A stretch of DNA of 64,000 bases, from NCBI GenBank assembly GCA_965153355.1, contig OZ231127.1, forward strand, positions 11,532,001-11,596,000, written 5' to 3'. Both the position numbers and the translations under genes were made by a program. The DNA comes from Flaccisagitta enflata. Lineage: Eukaryota; Chaetognatha; Sagittoidea; Aphragmophora. Positions 1 to 24,101 of the stretch are shown here, piece by piece; the first letter of the stretch is position 1; each line of letters starts with the position of its first letter. The notes beneath the pieces are model-generated. The model was not told the origin of the DNA, made no database searches, and was given only the letters and a program-made list of their open reading frames with translations.

Positions 1-1605
1 AGGGTTGGATTATTTATAGTCACATCGGTTGAGAAAATGAAAAATAATGTTGCCATGGTTATCATGCAATAACTCTGAATAAATTATGATTCAAAAAAAT
101 TGGAAAACAAAATGTAAGAAATCTTGTAACATTTGTATGAAAGTAGTGTTGTAAAAAAGTGATATACGTGAAAATCAGAAAAAGAATTTGTAGGTCGTTT
201 AATTGGCAATTGTTTTATATACATAACGTTTCAGCAAAAACTGCCATTTAAAAAAAAACAATTGGTTTTGCAAAAATCACATATTTAGACAAAAATAGTA
301 GAAACCTCTTCCGGCATCATCATCTTGTTGGAATTGATATGCTTGTATCAATTAATTGATTACAATTTTCAAGCAGGGAATAATAAGTAACCCGCGGTTA
401 TGATTTCGTCGTGGACGGGTGGTAAGGGGCTCCTCCACACACACGCTTGACAATCTCAACCGCAGCATCCTGAAAGGACGTTTTCACTCTGTTCGACTCA
501 ATCATCTAGGTCAACAGACTAAAGGACCAACAGACAGAAAGATGGATGCACAAAGCCTCATATAGAGTTTAAAACATATTCCTAAAAGTTTTTGAACCCG
601 AATCAAATTCTGTCCGATTAAATAATGCCAGAATGTAACCCTCTCAAAACAACCTGGACCATCTTATCACTAGGGACAGAATATGTGATGCACAATTTAT
701 TCTTAATTTGTATCAAAACATCGCTAATTTTGATTACATTATCGGTTTAACCTAAAGTCTTTTTGTTATCAAAATAGTTGACATTGGGCTAGTTGGATAT
801 GAAAACAGAGATTTATAAGGGCGTGTTTCTAGTGACCACCAAAAACGCGTTTCTTCCTGTGAACACATATTCAAAAATTTCAATAGTCCCACAAGGGAGT
901 GAGCGAAGTGAGTGAGGGAGCCCCTTAATGGAGCGATCGAGTGAAGTGAGCGTAGCGAAGCGGAGTGCTGCAGAGCAAATGAGCGGAGAAAGTGATGCAA
1001 GTGAACGAACATAGCAAGCGACCGAGTGGCCCGTTAAAAACGCGATTGTCTCTGACTGGATATACCCCCATAATCAAAATGTTTATCAATATTACCTGTC
1101 GCTACGGTTAGTTTGTGTTTCCAACTCACAGCAAAAACATTTCTATATTCCCCATTGAACATTTTTGCATATTTGGTTTCATCTGTGGCAAAAAAATCTC
1201 TAAAGTGATTGTTAAAAGATAAAAACAAGTTTTCTTCAAATTATCTGCTGTTAACTTGCTCTATCATTGAACCGTTTTGGCGATCAATTAAGCAGGTAGT
1301 GAGATGAGCTTCATACGCATCAACGTTTTAAATCATGGATGGCATCTACAAAGTTTTTAAAACTTGAATTTTAAGTTCCCAGGCAAAAAACAAATCCTAC
1401 CATTTTGACTTTGATGATGAATGATAGAAAAATATATTTCCCACTAACATCATAAAAGGCTACTGTCACAATGAGCGCTACAAAATTCTAGACGGATCAG
1501 AATTGAAGCCCACCTCGGTGATATTCATGTTTATAGTAAGTGTAAAAATTAAGACATAAATTTCAAATCTGAATTCGTTTATTGTGACTTGAACCAGACC
1601 GAATG
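1..1605. other. 3' flank of mam, no gene seen
   Basis: AT-rich sequence without a supportable ORF. At 893-1030 there is a cluster of degenerate GAGCGAAGTGAGT-type units (GAGTGAGCGAAGTGAGTGAG, AGTGAAGTGAGCGTAGCGAA), a small decayed tandem repeat. Confidence 0.5.
1578..1583 (-). promoter_or_regulatory. Candidate polyadenylation signal AATAAA for mam
   Basis: First AATAAA on the minus strand downstream of the stop codon, about 330 bases past it. A HINE-like repeat at 1610-1730 lies between stop and signal, so if this site is used the 3' UTR contains a transposon. Weak evidence, hexamer only. Confidence 0.2.
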
Positions 1606-1609
1606 CACG

Positions 1610-1730
1610 GAACCAGCGTCGCGGATGGTTGGGCAGGGGCAGTAATGCAAAAACTGCTCGCCATCCAAAATTTGACGGACCGACGGACGGACCAACACGG
1701 CAGGGTGTAGAGTTGCGTGTCCGCGACTAA
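1610..1730 (+). mobile_element. HINE-like repeat, 3' of mam
   Basis: GTCGCGGATGGTTGGGCAGG, then ACGGACCGACGGACGGACC, TGTAGAGT and the stem-loop AGTTGCGTGTCCGCGACT, ending CTAA followed by TAA repeats. Confidence 0.8.
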
Positions 1731-1912
1731 TAATAATTCTCATAATTGATTTTCATTAAAAAAAAAAAGTTAGCAAGTAAAAAAAGCAACATCCATTTCT
1801 CAGAATCATGTGAATTTGAAGTTTGTACGAACATTTTTTTTCATAGTTAAGGTATGCGCGCAAGAGAATGATTTTGTAATAATAAAAAAATATCAATAAA
1901 TCAATCAATAAA

Positions 1913-13182
<11,270 letters not shown>

Positions 13183-14130
13183 CACTCGTTAAAACAACCA
13201 GGTTTGTTTGTGTTTGTTTGTTTGTTTGGTTTTTTTTTTTCAATGAAGTGATTCACAAATTGTTCGAGACTTTCCCAAGTTCTGTTTTGTTTGTTTTTCA
13301 GTTTTTTTTTTAATTCGTTTTTTAATGATTTTTATATAAATTTAAAAGGATCACAGATGAGAAGGAAGAGACAATTATGTTGTTTTGAGCTGTCTATTCA
13401 GCGACATTTGTTTTGGTTTTGTTTATGTTGTTTTCTTTTGTTCGTAAGTTTGTATGTTGTTTTTTAAAATAACGAAAATCGTAGAACTTTTTTTTCAGGA
13501 TATCTACTTCATATAAATACTTTCGTTATATTATTTTGGATCTTTAAGTAAGTTTCGCGCTGAAAATGGTGGACGAAGAGGAACGAGAGAAAGAGAGAGA
13601 CAGAGAAAGAAACAGTGAGAGCAGATTGTCACAATTCAAGCTTTAGTTGTTACAGTGTCGTTTTATTTCATTGGTTATTTTTGACCAGTGTTTTGTTTTA
13701 ACACTTTATGTATATTCGTGTGTTTTTTTTTATTAAAAAATAATTGGATGTAAAAATACGACGGAGAGAGAGCGCAGGACTTTGAAGACGGAGTGAAGTG
13801 ATTAAATTGATTGTTATAAATCATTAACGACAGTTTTTACAATTGTTTTATATGTAGTTCTTTACATACATATATGGTATGAGAAATAACAATAGAAATA
13901 TATATATATTTATACATAAATTTTTAAAGAAAAAGTTCCATGACGTCGCTACGAGGAGGAAGAAGAGACGTGATTGGTGGAGGTGATGGCAGGAGGACAA
14001 TCGTGATTGGTGCAATTGGCGTCGACGGGATCGTGCACTTTGGACTTCTTTTTTCTGCTGCCGCAACAACCGATCGTCCTTTCGAGGCTGCTTACGAAAT
14101 TTATCACAATCGCAGACATGGCTTCTAATA
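13183..14130 (-). promoter_or_regulatory. Probable 5' UTR and promoter-proximal region of mam
   Basis: About 950 bases upstream of the start codon without transposon signatures, unlike the flanks. An in-frame TAA precedes the ATG. The stretch is AT-rich with T runs. I see no TATA box or Su(H) site I would defend, and the transcription start cannot be placed from sequence. Confidence 0.3.
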
Positions 14131-15225
14131 ATATAAATTACCGAGTGTTCTGTATGTTTTCAGATTGTTTCTTTTCCTTTTTTTTGTTAGTTGGGGGAGT
14201 TGTCAACAGATTCATTCATTTAACTGCAAATTTGAAACACTTTTGGCCGCAGCGTGAAGGTCTGTTCGGCTAAGCCATGTTTTCTTTACTGGTGCGTCTG
14301 GAAATATTTGTGCTGGTATCTTTTTTTTTCGATATTATTTTTTATTTTTTGCTTCTATCCGATTCAACGTTTTTAGTTCATTTGATAAAAAAAATATTGG
14401 AGTAGCGTAGTTGTGTGTATAAATCGTTGTGTGTGGTCAAGTGGTCATCGGAAGACTGGAGAGGCGGAGGAAGTGGTCGAGGAAGTGGTCGAGGAGGTGG
14501 TCGAGGAGGAGGAGGAGTTAGAGGATGAGGAGTTGGAGGACGAGGAAGAGGAGTTGGTCATGAAGCTAATTTCTCCCGCTATTCATGGACGAAGTCTGGA
14601 CATTCTTTTTTTTTCTCCTCTTTTGAGTCTCAATTTTCCTAGAAAAAAAAGGGAGAGAAAGAATTAGAAAAGCAAGATTGCAGACACAAGAAGACAAAAA
14701 AGAAATGTCAGATATGATCATCCCAAAAACACACACACACACACAGACACACGCGAACAAACGAGTATAGTAGAAGACTGAAGAAAGAAAAGAGAAAGCG
14801 GGTCATTTTCCCCTTTTATTCTCGATAATGGAAGCAGACACGAAAAACCGAGTAAAAAAAATCATGTCTTCTTTTTCTAGTTTCAGTATTTCATGGAGAT
14901 TTAAAAAAAAAACTAGTTTCCATCGTTTTGGGCACTTAGGATGCTGATGGAGACAGGATAAAAAAACAATGCCGGGTGGAGGGGCCAAGACGGCGCGCCA
15001 GGCTTGAGCAAGATCGACGGACCGACGCATGGACGGACCGAACGTCTTGAAGGCATGCCTTTTTTTCATTTATTTGAAAAAAAAATCGATTTTCTGTTGA
15101 ATGGGTATTGTTCATTAAACACGATATCCGAACATAACAATAAAGAAAAAAAAACATTCTGCACCCCAAAAAATCTGAGTCGTATTCGTAAGTTCATCGG
15201 TTACAAGAGGAGGAAAAGTTGAGAA
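14131..15225. other. No gene seen; purine-rich and repeat fragments
   Basis: Contains a GAGGAAGTGGTCGAGG-type purine run at 14455-14560, a short (AC)n at 14730-14750, and a degraded HINE-like piece at 14990-15050 (GACGGACCGACGCATGG). Confidence 0.5.
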
Positions 15226-15230
15226 CAAGG

Positions 15231-15660
15231 ACATGAAGGACAACAAGTGCGCTCTATTTGGTCACTTACTAAAACATGAAGGACAACAAGTGCGCTCTAT
15301 TTGGTCAGTTACTAAGACATGAAGGACAACAAGTGCGCTCTATTTGGTCAGTTACTAAGACATGAAGGACATTAAGTGCGCTATAGTTGGTAAGTTACCA
15401 AGACATGAAGGACAACAAGTTTGCTCCATTTGGTCAATTACTAAGACATGAAGGACAACAAGTGCGATCAATTTGTGTATTATTATGACATGTAGGAAAA
15501 CATGTGTGCTCATTTTGTGAAGTAATTTAGGAGCTAGGAGACAGAACAACAAGTGCGCTCAATTTATTCAGTCATTTAGTCAACAAGTGCGTTCATTTTG
15601 TATAGTAATTTAGGACATGTAGGACATCAGGTACGTTCATTCACGGGAGAAGATTAAGAA
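15231..15660. repeat. 43-bp minisatellite
   Basis: The unit begins ACATGAAGGACAACAAGTGC. The first six unit starts are 15231, 15274, 15317, 15360, 15403 and 15446, exactly 43 apart, followed by about four diverged copies. Identity falls from left to right. Confidence 0.9.
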
Positions 15661-15814
15661 ATGTAGGACATCGATTAGTACATATTTGTAAAACAAGATT
15701 CTTAATTGTTTGTCCGAAATTGTCCAGGTTGTATGGACCACCAGAACTGTTCCGACCGACGATACAACTTACGTCGAGATCTAGTGGCAGTGCTCCCGAC
15801 CGAAAAATAGTCGA

Positions 15815-15820
<6 letters not shown>

Positions 15821-15898
<78 letters not shown>
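15821..15898. repeat. (GA)n microsatellite
   Basis: About 39 perfect GA units. Confidence 0.97.
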
Positions 15899-15899
<1 letters not shown>

Positions 15900-16438
15900 C
15901 AAAAGTAAAATCAAGTGATCATTTCAATGGTTCATATTAGCACAATGTAAACGCCTGAGTGCGGCGGTAACCAGACCTGTGCCCGTAGCAACGTAATGGA
16001 CGAGATTCTTGTACGGACATGAAATCAATTGAAGCGGAATTATGTCATTTAGTCATTTAAGATATGAAACCGCGAACGGTCTTGTTAGTTTTTAGTTGGC
16101 ACAGAGGACAGGAATGGACAAATGAGCGATTTGCATACATGCATATACATTGCCAATTAATAAAATGAGAATGCCGTTGATGGAGAACCAATTAAACAAA
16201 AGACAGAAGGAGAGATAGCACGACTTGAAAAAGAGGAAGAAAAGAAGGTATGAAGAAAAGGCAGAGTGATATTTAAAGGGACAAGAAAGATAGAAAGAAA
16301 GACAGAAATCAAGATGAAGCTAAGAAAAGGGATCCAAATAGAATGAAGGCGGAGAATCAAGTAAAGAGTGGAAAAGAGGGAGAGAGACAAGAAGAAAATA
16401 CTAAAAATATCGGGGAAAAAGAAAGTGCATTCGTCGAG

Positions 16439-16440
<2 letters not shown>
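15900..16440. other. No gene seen
   Basis: Mixed sequence becoming purine-rich (GAAAGA) toward 16440; no ORF with compositional support. Confidence 0.4.

Positions 16441-16495
<55 letters not shown>
16441..16495. repeat. (CT)n microsatellite
   Basis: About 27 CT units. Pyrimidine-rich (TCTC/CCCT) sequence resumes at 16680-16965. Confidence 0.95.
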
Positions 16496-16497
<2 letters not shown>

Positions 16498-17225
16498 CTG
16501 CCGGTGGACCAGGAGTGTGTTCGTCGAAAATCGCCCTTTCCGTCATCCCCCAGCCCAGGGCTCAGGCAAAGTAAAAACTTTGATCGAATCAGAAGAGAAA
16601 AGAGAATATAAGAGAGAAAGAAATACATAGGAAGAAGAAAGGAGGAGAAAATCAAGAGATTTCGAACAAAAGCAATTCTCTTACTCTTTCTCTTTCTCTC
16701 TCAAAGTTTAGTTTCATCCGACAGTCAGCCTGCCGTTCTCTCTTCATTTATATATGTTCTCTGTCTCTGTCTATCCAAGAGTCTCTCCTCCCCTGTCTGT
16801 CTGTCTGTCTCCCTCTGTCAATGATTCTACCTTTCTCTGTCTGCCTCTGTTGCTCTCTATCTCCTTCTCCCCCCTCTCTCTCCCTTTCTCTCTCTCTCTC
16901 TCTCCCCCTCCCTATCTCTCTTTATCTCCCTCTCTCTCTCTCCCTCTCATTCTCTCTCTCCAACTACATACTGAAGGGGGCAAAATATGATTTCTTTTTC
17001 ATCGATATATCCTGAGTGAACAAGAAAGTGAGAGAATGAGCCAAGCTTGGATTCTTTAGCCACTTATTACATACATGTCATATCATCCCTTTGTGCTCGT
17101 TGAAAAAGACCGTCCGGGTGGTGGTGGGCTGGACTACACTCAGTCACTCACAGTAGAAGAAGAAGTTGTTTACCATGAAAGTGATTCGTCTCCTTCGTTA
17201 TGGTCAGACCACATCGGAGACTTAA

Positions 17226-17251
17226 AGAGAGAGAGAGAGAGAGAGAGAGAT

Positions 17252-17342
<91 letters not shown>
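17226..17342. repeat. (GA)n microsatellite abutting a HINE-like end
   Basis: About 58 GA units with one TAAA interruption, directly followed by AAAACAAAGTCGGATACACGG, the left end of the HINE-like repeat. Confidence 0.95.
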
Positions 17343-17345
<3 letters not shown>

Positions 17346-17395
17346 CAAAGTCGGATACACGGATATCCAAGTCGCGTGCGGGTGGGCAGGGAATG
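17341..17395 (+). mobile_element. HINE-like repeat, left-end fragment
   Basis: Matches the left end (CGGATACACGG, AAGTCGCGTGCGGGTGGGCA) and then stops; no core or stem-loop within 150 bp. Confidence 0.65.
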
Positions 17396-17589
17396 ATGAA
17401 CTAATTTGTTAGGTGGATTTTTGAGAATTCAAAGGACAGCTTTAAAGGCTGCGCATTAAGCACCAGTAAGAGCTCCTAAGCGTCTTCTTGTCCCAATTCT
17501 AATTTTTTGGTTGTAATGTAATGTTGTCCAACTCATTATGCATTTGGACAAGAACACTGATGCATATAACAAATCCGCTATAGGGTAAA

Positions 17590-17795
17590 ACTCGAAGGCG
17601 GTTGGGCAGGGACAATACTACAGCACTACAAAACTACAAAGCATTTCAAACATACTTTACAATGACCTATGACATTGTGAAAAAAAAAAACAACAAAATT
17701 TTCAATAGTACTTTTGATGGAAAGGACCGTCGGACGGACGGACCGACGGATGGACGGACTGACAGCAACATGAAAAAAAAATTGACCGCGACTGA
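17590..17795 (+). mobile_element. HINE-like repeat, partial
   Basis: CGGTTGGGCAGGGAC, central text, GACGGACGGACCGACGGATG and the end ACCGCGACTGAAAA; the terminal stem is half lost. Confidence 0.65.
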
Positions 17796-17869
17796 AAATC
17801 ACAAAAATTATCGACGACGACGCGTTTGATTGTGCGTGTCAGCGTTTGAGTGCGTGTGTGCGCTTTCGT

Positions 17870-18045
17870 GTGTCGACGTGTGTGCGTGTGTGTGTGTGCG
17901 CGTGTGCGGTCGAGCGGGGTAACTGCCCGGTAAAAAAAAAGACACTGATGTTGATGGGAAGCGACGAAGCGATGAAATGACGCGAAGGCGAGTCGCGAAT
18001 GTGTTAAGTGTGGAGGAAGATCTTTATCATCCGCGGCAAAGGTGT

Positions 18046-18110
<65 letters not shown>

Positions 18111-18160
18111 GGCGGGCGTGCGTGCGTGCGTGTGTGTGCGTGTGTGTCGTGTAGTGGTTG
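17870..18160. repeat. GT-rich compound microsatellite
   Basis: GTGTGCG variants from 17870, a pure (GT)n at 18049-18108, then GCGGGCGGGCGTGCGTGCG to about 18150. Z-DNA-type purine/pyrimidine alternation. Confidence 0.85.
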
Positions 18161-18735
18161 GTGTGTATCGGGATACCCACTTACACCAAATCCTGTTATC
18201 GTGGGATCGAAATTTGAGATGTCATTGTCAGAAAAGATGAAATCATGACCGCTTTACAATTACTAAGGCTTAAGTCGGGTCGATTTCTTTTTGCAAAATC
18301 CTTGCAAATTGCAATGCAATGCGATCCTTCAAGGAAAGTTTGGCAGGAGAAAGACCAACAAAAGCTTTTAAAGCTCCCTCCATACGATTTTAAAAAAGGA
18401 CATTCATACGGTAAACACACATGAATATACATACACACAAAAACAATCAAAATGAGATAAGGAAGGCCGATTCAGTGATTCTACCAATTTGCGGAGAGTT
18501 GAAGAGAAGCAGAAACTGAGAAATGGATACGATTTTTGCCCTACATTCAAACGCAAAGGCAAACGTTTCGAGCAAAACAAGGAGAAAGGGTAATCTTCGG
18601 CTTCGGGTGAGGGGTAATTCAGCCAAAATACAATTTAGCATTTCTATGAACATCCTTAAAGGTTTTTTTTAGTAAATCCACGCATTTCTTTGATTCAGAT
18701 TTGGGAGGAAAAGAATGATGGCGCGCGCTTCTTTG
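18160..18735. other. No gene seen
   Basis: Unique-looking AT-rich sequence without a plausible ORF or transposon end. Confidence 0.4.
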
Positions 18736-18739
18736 TCGT

Positions 18740-18747
18740 GAGTGTAA

Positions 18748-18816
<69 letters not shown>

Positions 18817-18831
18817 TGTGTGTGTGTAAGT

Positions 18832-18881
<50 letters not shown>

Positions 18882-18937
18882 TTGTGTCTGTCTGTGTGTG
18901 AGTGTGAGTGTGTGTGTCCGTGCGCGTGCGTGTGCGC

Positions 18938-18972
<35 letters not shown>
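18740..18972. repeat. Compound (GT)n with (TC)n end
   Basis: GTATGT and GT units from 18740 to 18920, CGTGCG variants, then (TC)n at 18943-18971. Confidence 0.93.
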
Positions 18973-18975
<3 letters not shown>

Positions 18976-19029
18976 GACAAGCCGTTTGAGCTCCCAGGGT
19001 CCGACCCTGTTGATCCAGTCAATTTTATT

Positions 19030-19460
19030 CCCGGGTCTCATCTCATCCCTCTTATCACCCTGATACCCCCTTCCACTTTTCTTTTTTTTTAGGTGCGACA
19101 AAGCACCTCTATAACTGGCTGAGTCCGTTGGTTGGTCGGTTGGTCTATCGGTTGGTCGGGTAACGCATTCGTTCGACGATCCACACGTCGCACCTTATTG
19201 GCCTACTTGGCCTTGTTTTCAAATCCCTGCTTTCTCCCTACTACCTACTTCCATTTCTCTTTTCTCCCCATTCTCATCCCTGATTTACCCCTAATACCCC
19301 TTCCACATTTCTTTTTTCCTCCTCTCACCCGTATTTTCCCCTAAATGTCCTCTCCCCATTCTCTATCCCTGCCATCCTCATAATATCCCTTACCACTTTT
19401 TTTATTTCCTTCTCAGTTTTGACTACCCCTGATATAATACCCCCTTATCACTTCTCTTGC
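19030..19460. repeat. Decayed minisatellite (ATACCCCCTTCCACTTTTC-type)
   Basis: Four or five diverged units at about 19050, 19290, 19380 and 19440 containing 'CCCTGAT..ACCCC..T..CACTT'. The array is split by the HINE-like element at 19091-19219. Confidence 0.55.
19091..19219 (-). mobile_element. HINE-like repeat, AGGTGCG stem variant
   Basis: Stem-loop AGGTGCGACAAAGCACCT, CTATAACTGG, GTCCGTTGGTTGGTCGGTTGG core, and end GGCCTACTTGGCCTTGTTTT. The stem differs in sequence from the AGTCGCG type but pairs perfectly. Confidence 0.75.
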
Positions 19461-19559
19461 TCAGCCGCTCTCTCCCACCCCCCATCCCTCACTCAAGTCA
19501 ACCACCGCATCTCCTGATGAGTCTCGACGAGTAACAACGACGTCTGCTCGACCGCTCGA

Positions 19560-20100
19560 CCGCGCGCGCGATTGTTTTGTGCGAAACGATGGACAGGAAA
19601 ATTTCGAAATTTCTTCATTCTTCTTTTCGCGCAACCACTTGTTCATATAAATGATCTAGAGAGGCTGATAGCCACAGAAACACCATTTGCAACGCAGGGT
19701 TGATGAAAAGTTGAAAACGCGCGCGCAGAGGTTTATTTAACGCGTTGCGCCGAAGGTTAACGTCCACTGTGTCATGTTTAAAGGCTTGCGTCGTTATGAT
19801 GCCTTTGAATGTACTCTATACAGTTCTCTGAAGTTGCGCGCGGTGATGTGTGTGTATGTATGTGTGGGTGTGTGTAGGTGTGTGTAGGTGTGCGTGTAGG
19901 TGTATGAGCGTGAGTACGTGCATGTGTGTGTGTGTTCTGGCATGTAAAGGTGTGTTTGGCGTTGCATGTGTTTTGATTGTATGTTTTGATTGTATGTTTT
20001 GATGTGATTGAGTATGTATTTGTGAATTGGAGTGCTTGTGTCTGTCTTTGATTTGTGTTTTTTGGTGAGTGGATGTCAGCCAATAGGCAATATGTGTTAA
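19560..20100. other. No gene seen; CG- and GTGTAGGT-rich
   Basis: CGCGCGCG-type clusters at 19560 and 19720, then a degenerate GTGTAGGTGTGT minisatellite at 19845-19935 and TATGTTTTGATTG repeats at 19965-20010. Confidence 0.5.
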
Positions 20101-20106
20101 TGATTG

Positions 20107-20107
<1 letters not shown>

Positions 20108-20165
<58 letters not shown>
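20108..20165. repeat. (GT)n microsatellite
   Basis: About 29 GT units. Confidence 0.95.
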
Positions 20166-20166
<1 letters not shown>

Positions 20167-20455
20167 TGTGTTTGTAAGAGAGCTGTAATACAATAATCGT
20201 CTATTAGAAAGAAGCACTAAGCAAGAGCAGATTTTCAAAACCATCGCCCTCATTAACGACAGTTTGTAGTCGTGTGCCAGTAGCCAGGGGCATGATTTCC
20301 GGAAAGAAACAAGTCTTTTGCCGACTGTGGGGAGACTTTTGAAAACCGCCTTTTTCTGGGAGTGTGTTAAATAGATGACTGAAAATTAAGATGATTGAAT
20401 TATTGCCCAATTTCTTATTAGTGGAGGAAGCTTGGACATCTCACGACGTGACAGC

Positions 20456-20718
<263 letters not shown>

Positions 20719-20829
20719 CAGAGGCAGACACAGAGACAGAGACAGAGACACAGACCGTGTATAATCCATCCATCCAGCCTCGTCCCAAGTCCTAACAATC
20801 CAAGATGTCACATGGTCACATTACGTCTC

Positions 20830-20990
20830 ATGTAGCAATAGCGGCCCAAAGGCAGTAAGTGGTCAGCGGTACCCGTGCCCTGCTTGAGTAGTATGTGATT
20901 TAGGAGAAGGGCAGCGGTCCCAAAGGGGACGAAGTCCTGTGGAGCACAGGGGTAATCTGTCCGTCCTTCCATCCGTCCTTCTGTCTGCCT
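20830..20990. mobile_element. Family-3 repeat, partial
   Basis: AGTGGTCAGCGGTACCCGTG and CCCTGCTTGAGTAG, then GGGCAGCGGTCCCAAAGGGG, ACGAAGTCCTGTGGAGCACA and GTCCGTCC. These are the conserved flanks of the family-3 repeat without its internal array. Confidence 0.7.
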
Positions 20991-21177
20991 TTCTTCTGTC
21001 CAAGATGCCCTGTTATTCAAACTTTCATTGAATAATATGGAGAAATGACAAAAGGCATTATATGGACAACAGTATCTGAGCCCTACTCTAAATTATACTC
21101 CTGTTATAACCTCCCCGTATTACCAAGTCTGGACAACATCTACTTCAGACAATGAAACAACCTATAATTGGTAAGAA

Positions 21178-21368
21178 AACAAGGCCGGATACACGGCTAC
21201 CCAAGTCGCGTGCGGGTAGACAGGGGCAGTGATGATATAGACCAGCTAGGCAGTTGGGCAGGAGCTGTAACCCCAAAACCACCCATAATCGCCAAAAAAG
21301 CTATGTGTTACCGACTGACCAACCGACTGACGGCCAGAGCGGGTTGTAGAGTCGCGTGCACGCGACTA
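21178..21368 (+). mobile_element. HINE-like repeat, near full length
   Basis: Left end AACAAGGCCGGATACACGGC, AAGTCGCGTGCGGGTAGACA, central text, and perfect stem AGTCGCGTGCACGCGACT ending CTAA|TAAAA. A good reference copy of about 190 bp. Confidence 0.85.
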
Positions 21369-21427
21369 ATAAAAGAAAAGAAACCCAATTAAAAAGTGTA
21401 AGTATTCCAGTAATGCGGGGTTACAAT

Positions 21428-21478
21428 ACTGTTGCGGACGGATGGCCTGTGGCGCGCAGCCTCTCCTTCCCCTACGGC

Positions 21479-21576
<98 letters not shown>

Positions 21577-21712
21577 CCGAGGCATCGAAAATACGCGTTT
21601 TCAGTTTTCACACTTTCCGACTCAAGCGCGACGGAAATTGATAGACCAATTCAATAGACGGACCGACAAACAGACGGACAATGTATCTTATAGAGTCGCG
21701 AGTCCGCGACTT
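21428..21712 (+). mobile_element. HINE-like repeat with (CA)n core
   Basis: GTTGCGGACGGATGG, a (CA)n of about 47 units at 21481-21575, CGACAAACAGACGGACA and stem AGTCGCGAGTCCGCGACT. Same architecture as 3862-4150. Confidence 0.8.
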
Positions 21713-21719
21713 TAAAAAA

Positions 21720-22310
21720 AGTGACATGTAAAAAAAGAATTGATCAAGGTCCCAGACACAGAATTAGAAGCGGAGAGGGAAAAAAAAAGAAGCAGGAAGA
21801 AAAAAAAAAAGGAAAAAATACTGAGAGAGTCGAGTTGACATTTGTTTGCCTTTATTCCTTATATTTAAGGTTTTTCTTCACCTCAATTTCACTCAATCTT
21901 TTTTTATCATTGGAAGAAAGAGGAGAGAGAGAGAGAGAGATTTGATATGATTGATTTGATTTAATTTATAATGTCCAATCAAGCGATGACATTCATTCAC
22001 AACATTAAGTACATAGACATGATTTTCATCATGTTTCATCTATTCTACTTTTTCTATACAAAACTCTTCATTTCAGTAACAAATAAATAACTTGAACAAG
22101 GAAAGTAATAAAAGAAATAACAGTAATTGCAGAGAAGATAAAGACATAAGCGATGTTCCAAAGTTCCAAATCCCTTATTGTCAGACAACCAGACAAACAA
22201 AAAGAGAGGGCAGACAGACAAGTTCATGTTGTTTTTTAGCAGCAGTAGTAGCCCCAAGCTATATCAATAGACCAAGGGGCTGTAGTAAGTCCGTTGTTTT
22301 TGTTGTTGCT
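21720..22310. other. No gene seen
   Basis: A-rich then AT-rich text without coding signal. Confidence 0.4.
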
Positions 22311-22314
22311 GTGT

Positions 22315-22426
<112 letters not shown>

Positions 22427-22590
22427 AGTCTACACAGGTTAAATCACACAGTTTTGACCGAATTTTTACCATTCTCTAAATCCCATACTGTCAACCACGG
22501 GCATCACATCATTAACATTATCTAAATAAATCTTCCCAAAGTCAATTTTCTCAGCATTGTCATACCTATTTATCGCAAAATCATTAATTC

Positions 22591-22760
<170 letters not shown>

Positions 22761-23109
22761 ATAGGCAAACAGAAAGATGGTGAAAAGCAAGTTAATGGAT
22801 AAAAAGGATACAGAGTCAGAGACAGACAGACAAAAAGTTAGACAGAGTAAGACAAATCAATAGAGATAATGAAAAGAGTCGAGAGGACAGAGTCAAAGAC
22901 AGACAATTAAATAGAGACTGAGACTGAGACAAAGGTTAGAATTAGAAGAAAATCAAAACTTTCCACTCATGTGATTTTTTTTTTTTCATTTTCCTATATT
23001 TAACTGGGAGGAGCTAAAAAGGTAAAGATAAAAAAAAAGATCAAGTTATCGTATCTGCCAATGTCGACTAAGACTTGACATAAGCGATGAAGTATTGGAG
23101 GTGTCTAAT

Positions 23110-23410
23110 TAAGGATTTATTGAGACGCTGCTCCAGAGGGCAAGCGGATCACGCAGGTCGTCCAGCAAGCATCCGTCTAGCAGATTGTCAAGCAGACCGC
23201 CAATCAGGCATCGTTCAATCAGGCATCGTATAATCAGGCTGTTAAGGTCACCAAGCGCATCCGTCAATCAAGCATCTATCAGGTAGGTCGCCAAGCAGGC
23301 ATCCAAACAGGTTTCTAAAAAAGACATCCAGCAAGCAGACATTCTACATACAGGTCAAGCAAACATCCATTTATTAGGTCGTCAAATAGGCAGCCAGCAA
23401 GTTCATTGGT
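23110..23410. repeat. Decayed ~20-bp minisatellite (CAAGCAGGCATCC-type)
   Basis: Repeated variants of 'CAATCAGGCATCG', 'CAAGCAGGCATCC' and 'AGGTCGCCAAGCAGGC', strongly diverged. Confidence 0.6.
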
Positions 23411-23419
23411 TCGAAAGTT

Positions 23420-24095
23420 AACGATTGATTTTTCAATGCAGCTCCTGCTCATGTTATTATATGTACTTAACACCCATCGAATATGAAATGATTTTTTTCA
23501 CTGTATGCCATTTTTTTCCTTTTTTCAGAAACGACAAAATTTTTTTTTTTCTTTCTGCACTCAGCTGAATGAACCTTTTTTATGTTATTTCTTTCTTTTA
23601 TTCAGGAATGGAAGTCAACATCCTTTTAAATTTAAGTTTTTAGTGCTTCTACTTTTCCGCATCGAAAGGCGGATGTCTTACACAAGACATTATATAACGC
23701 GAATAAAAAAAAGCCGCACCCCTTTATAGATGAGTGGAAGAGACAGAAAAAACAATTTTAATTTTTTTTTTGTTGGACTGATTTTGAAGTTTTTACTTTT
23801 TCTTTCATGCTAGACCAATCCAAGGTCTGTATCTCAAACAGTTTAGAAATTAGAGCTTGTCGAAGTGAACCTCTATTTTAGAAAAATGCTCATTTTTCAA
23901 TAAAATTGCAAAACTGGAAATAGCTATGTATTTACTCTTTTTTATGCTATTTTTAAACGAATAAAGTTAGAAATACCAAATTGGAGCCAAATGAAAGTTT
24001 TTTTGATAGCTTTGAATTGGTTTAAAATTTTACTCAATTTTTTTGAATTACTATAAAATAAATTGTCATTTAAAAGTGCAACTTTTTTACTGATT
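23420..24095. other. No gene; carries a shared repeat module at 23820-24015
   Basis: 'GGTCTGTATCTCAAACAGTT' at 23824 and 'TTGGAGCCAAATGAAAG' at 23981 match 56826-56940; see findings. Otherwise AT-rich. Confidence 0.55.
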
Positions 24096-24101
24096 CGCGT
24101 A

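Noticed and set aside
1610-1730. tRNA-derived SINE interpretation of the small GTCY repeats
   Set aside because: No A/B-box pair or cloverleaf seen; the stem-loop, CTAA end and variable microsatellite core fit Helentron-type elements better, though not proven.
14413-14667. Acidic ORF (Val-Glu-Glu-rich) as a small gene
   Set aside because: Encoded by a GAGGAAGTGGTCGAGG tandem run; no conserved domain, no splice context.
15231-15660. CRISPR-like regular repeats
   Set aside because: Units are contiguous tandem repeats without unique spacers, in a eukaryotic context with introns; same for 46195-47075 and 61480-61890.
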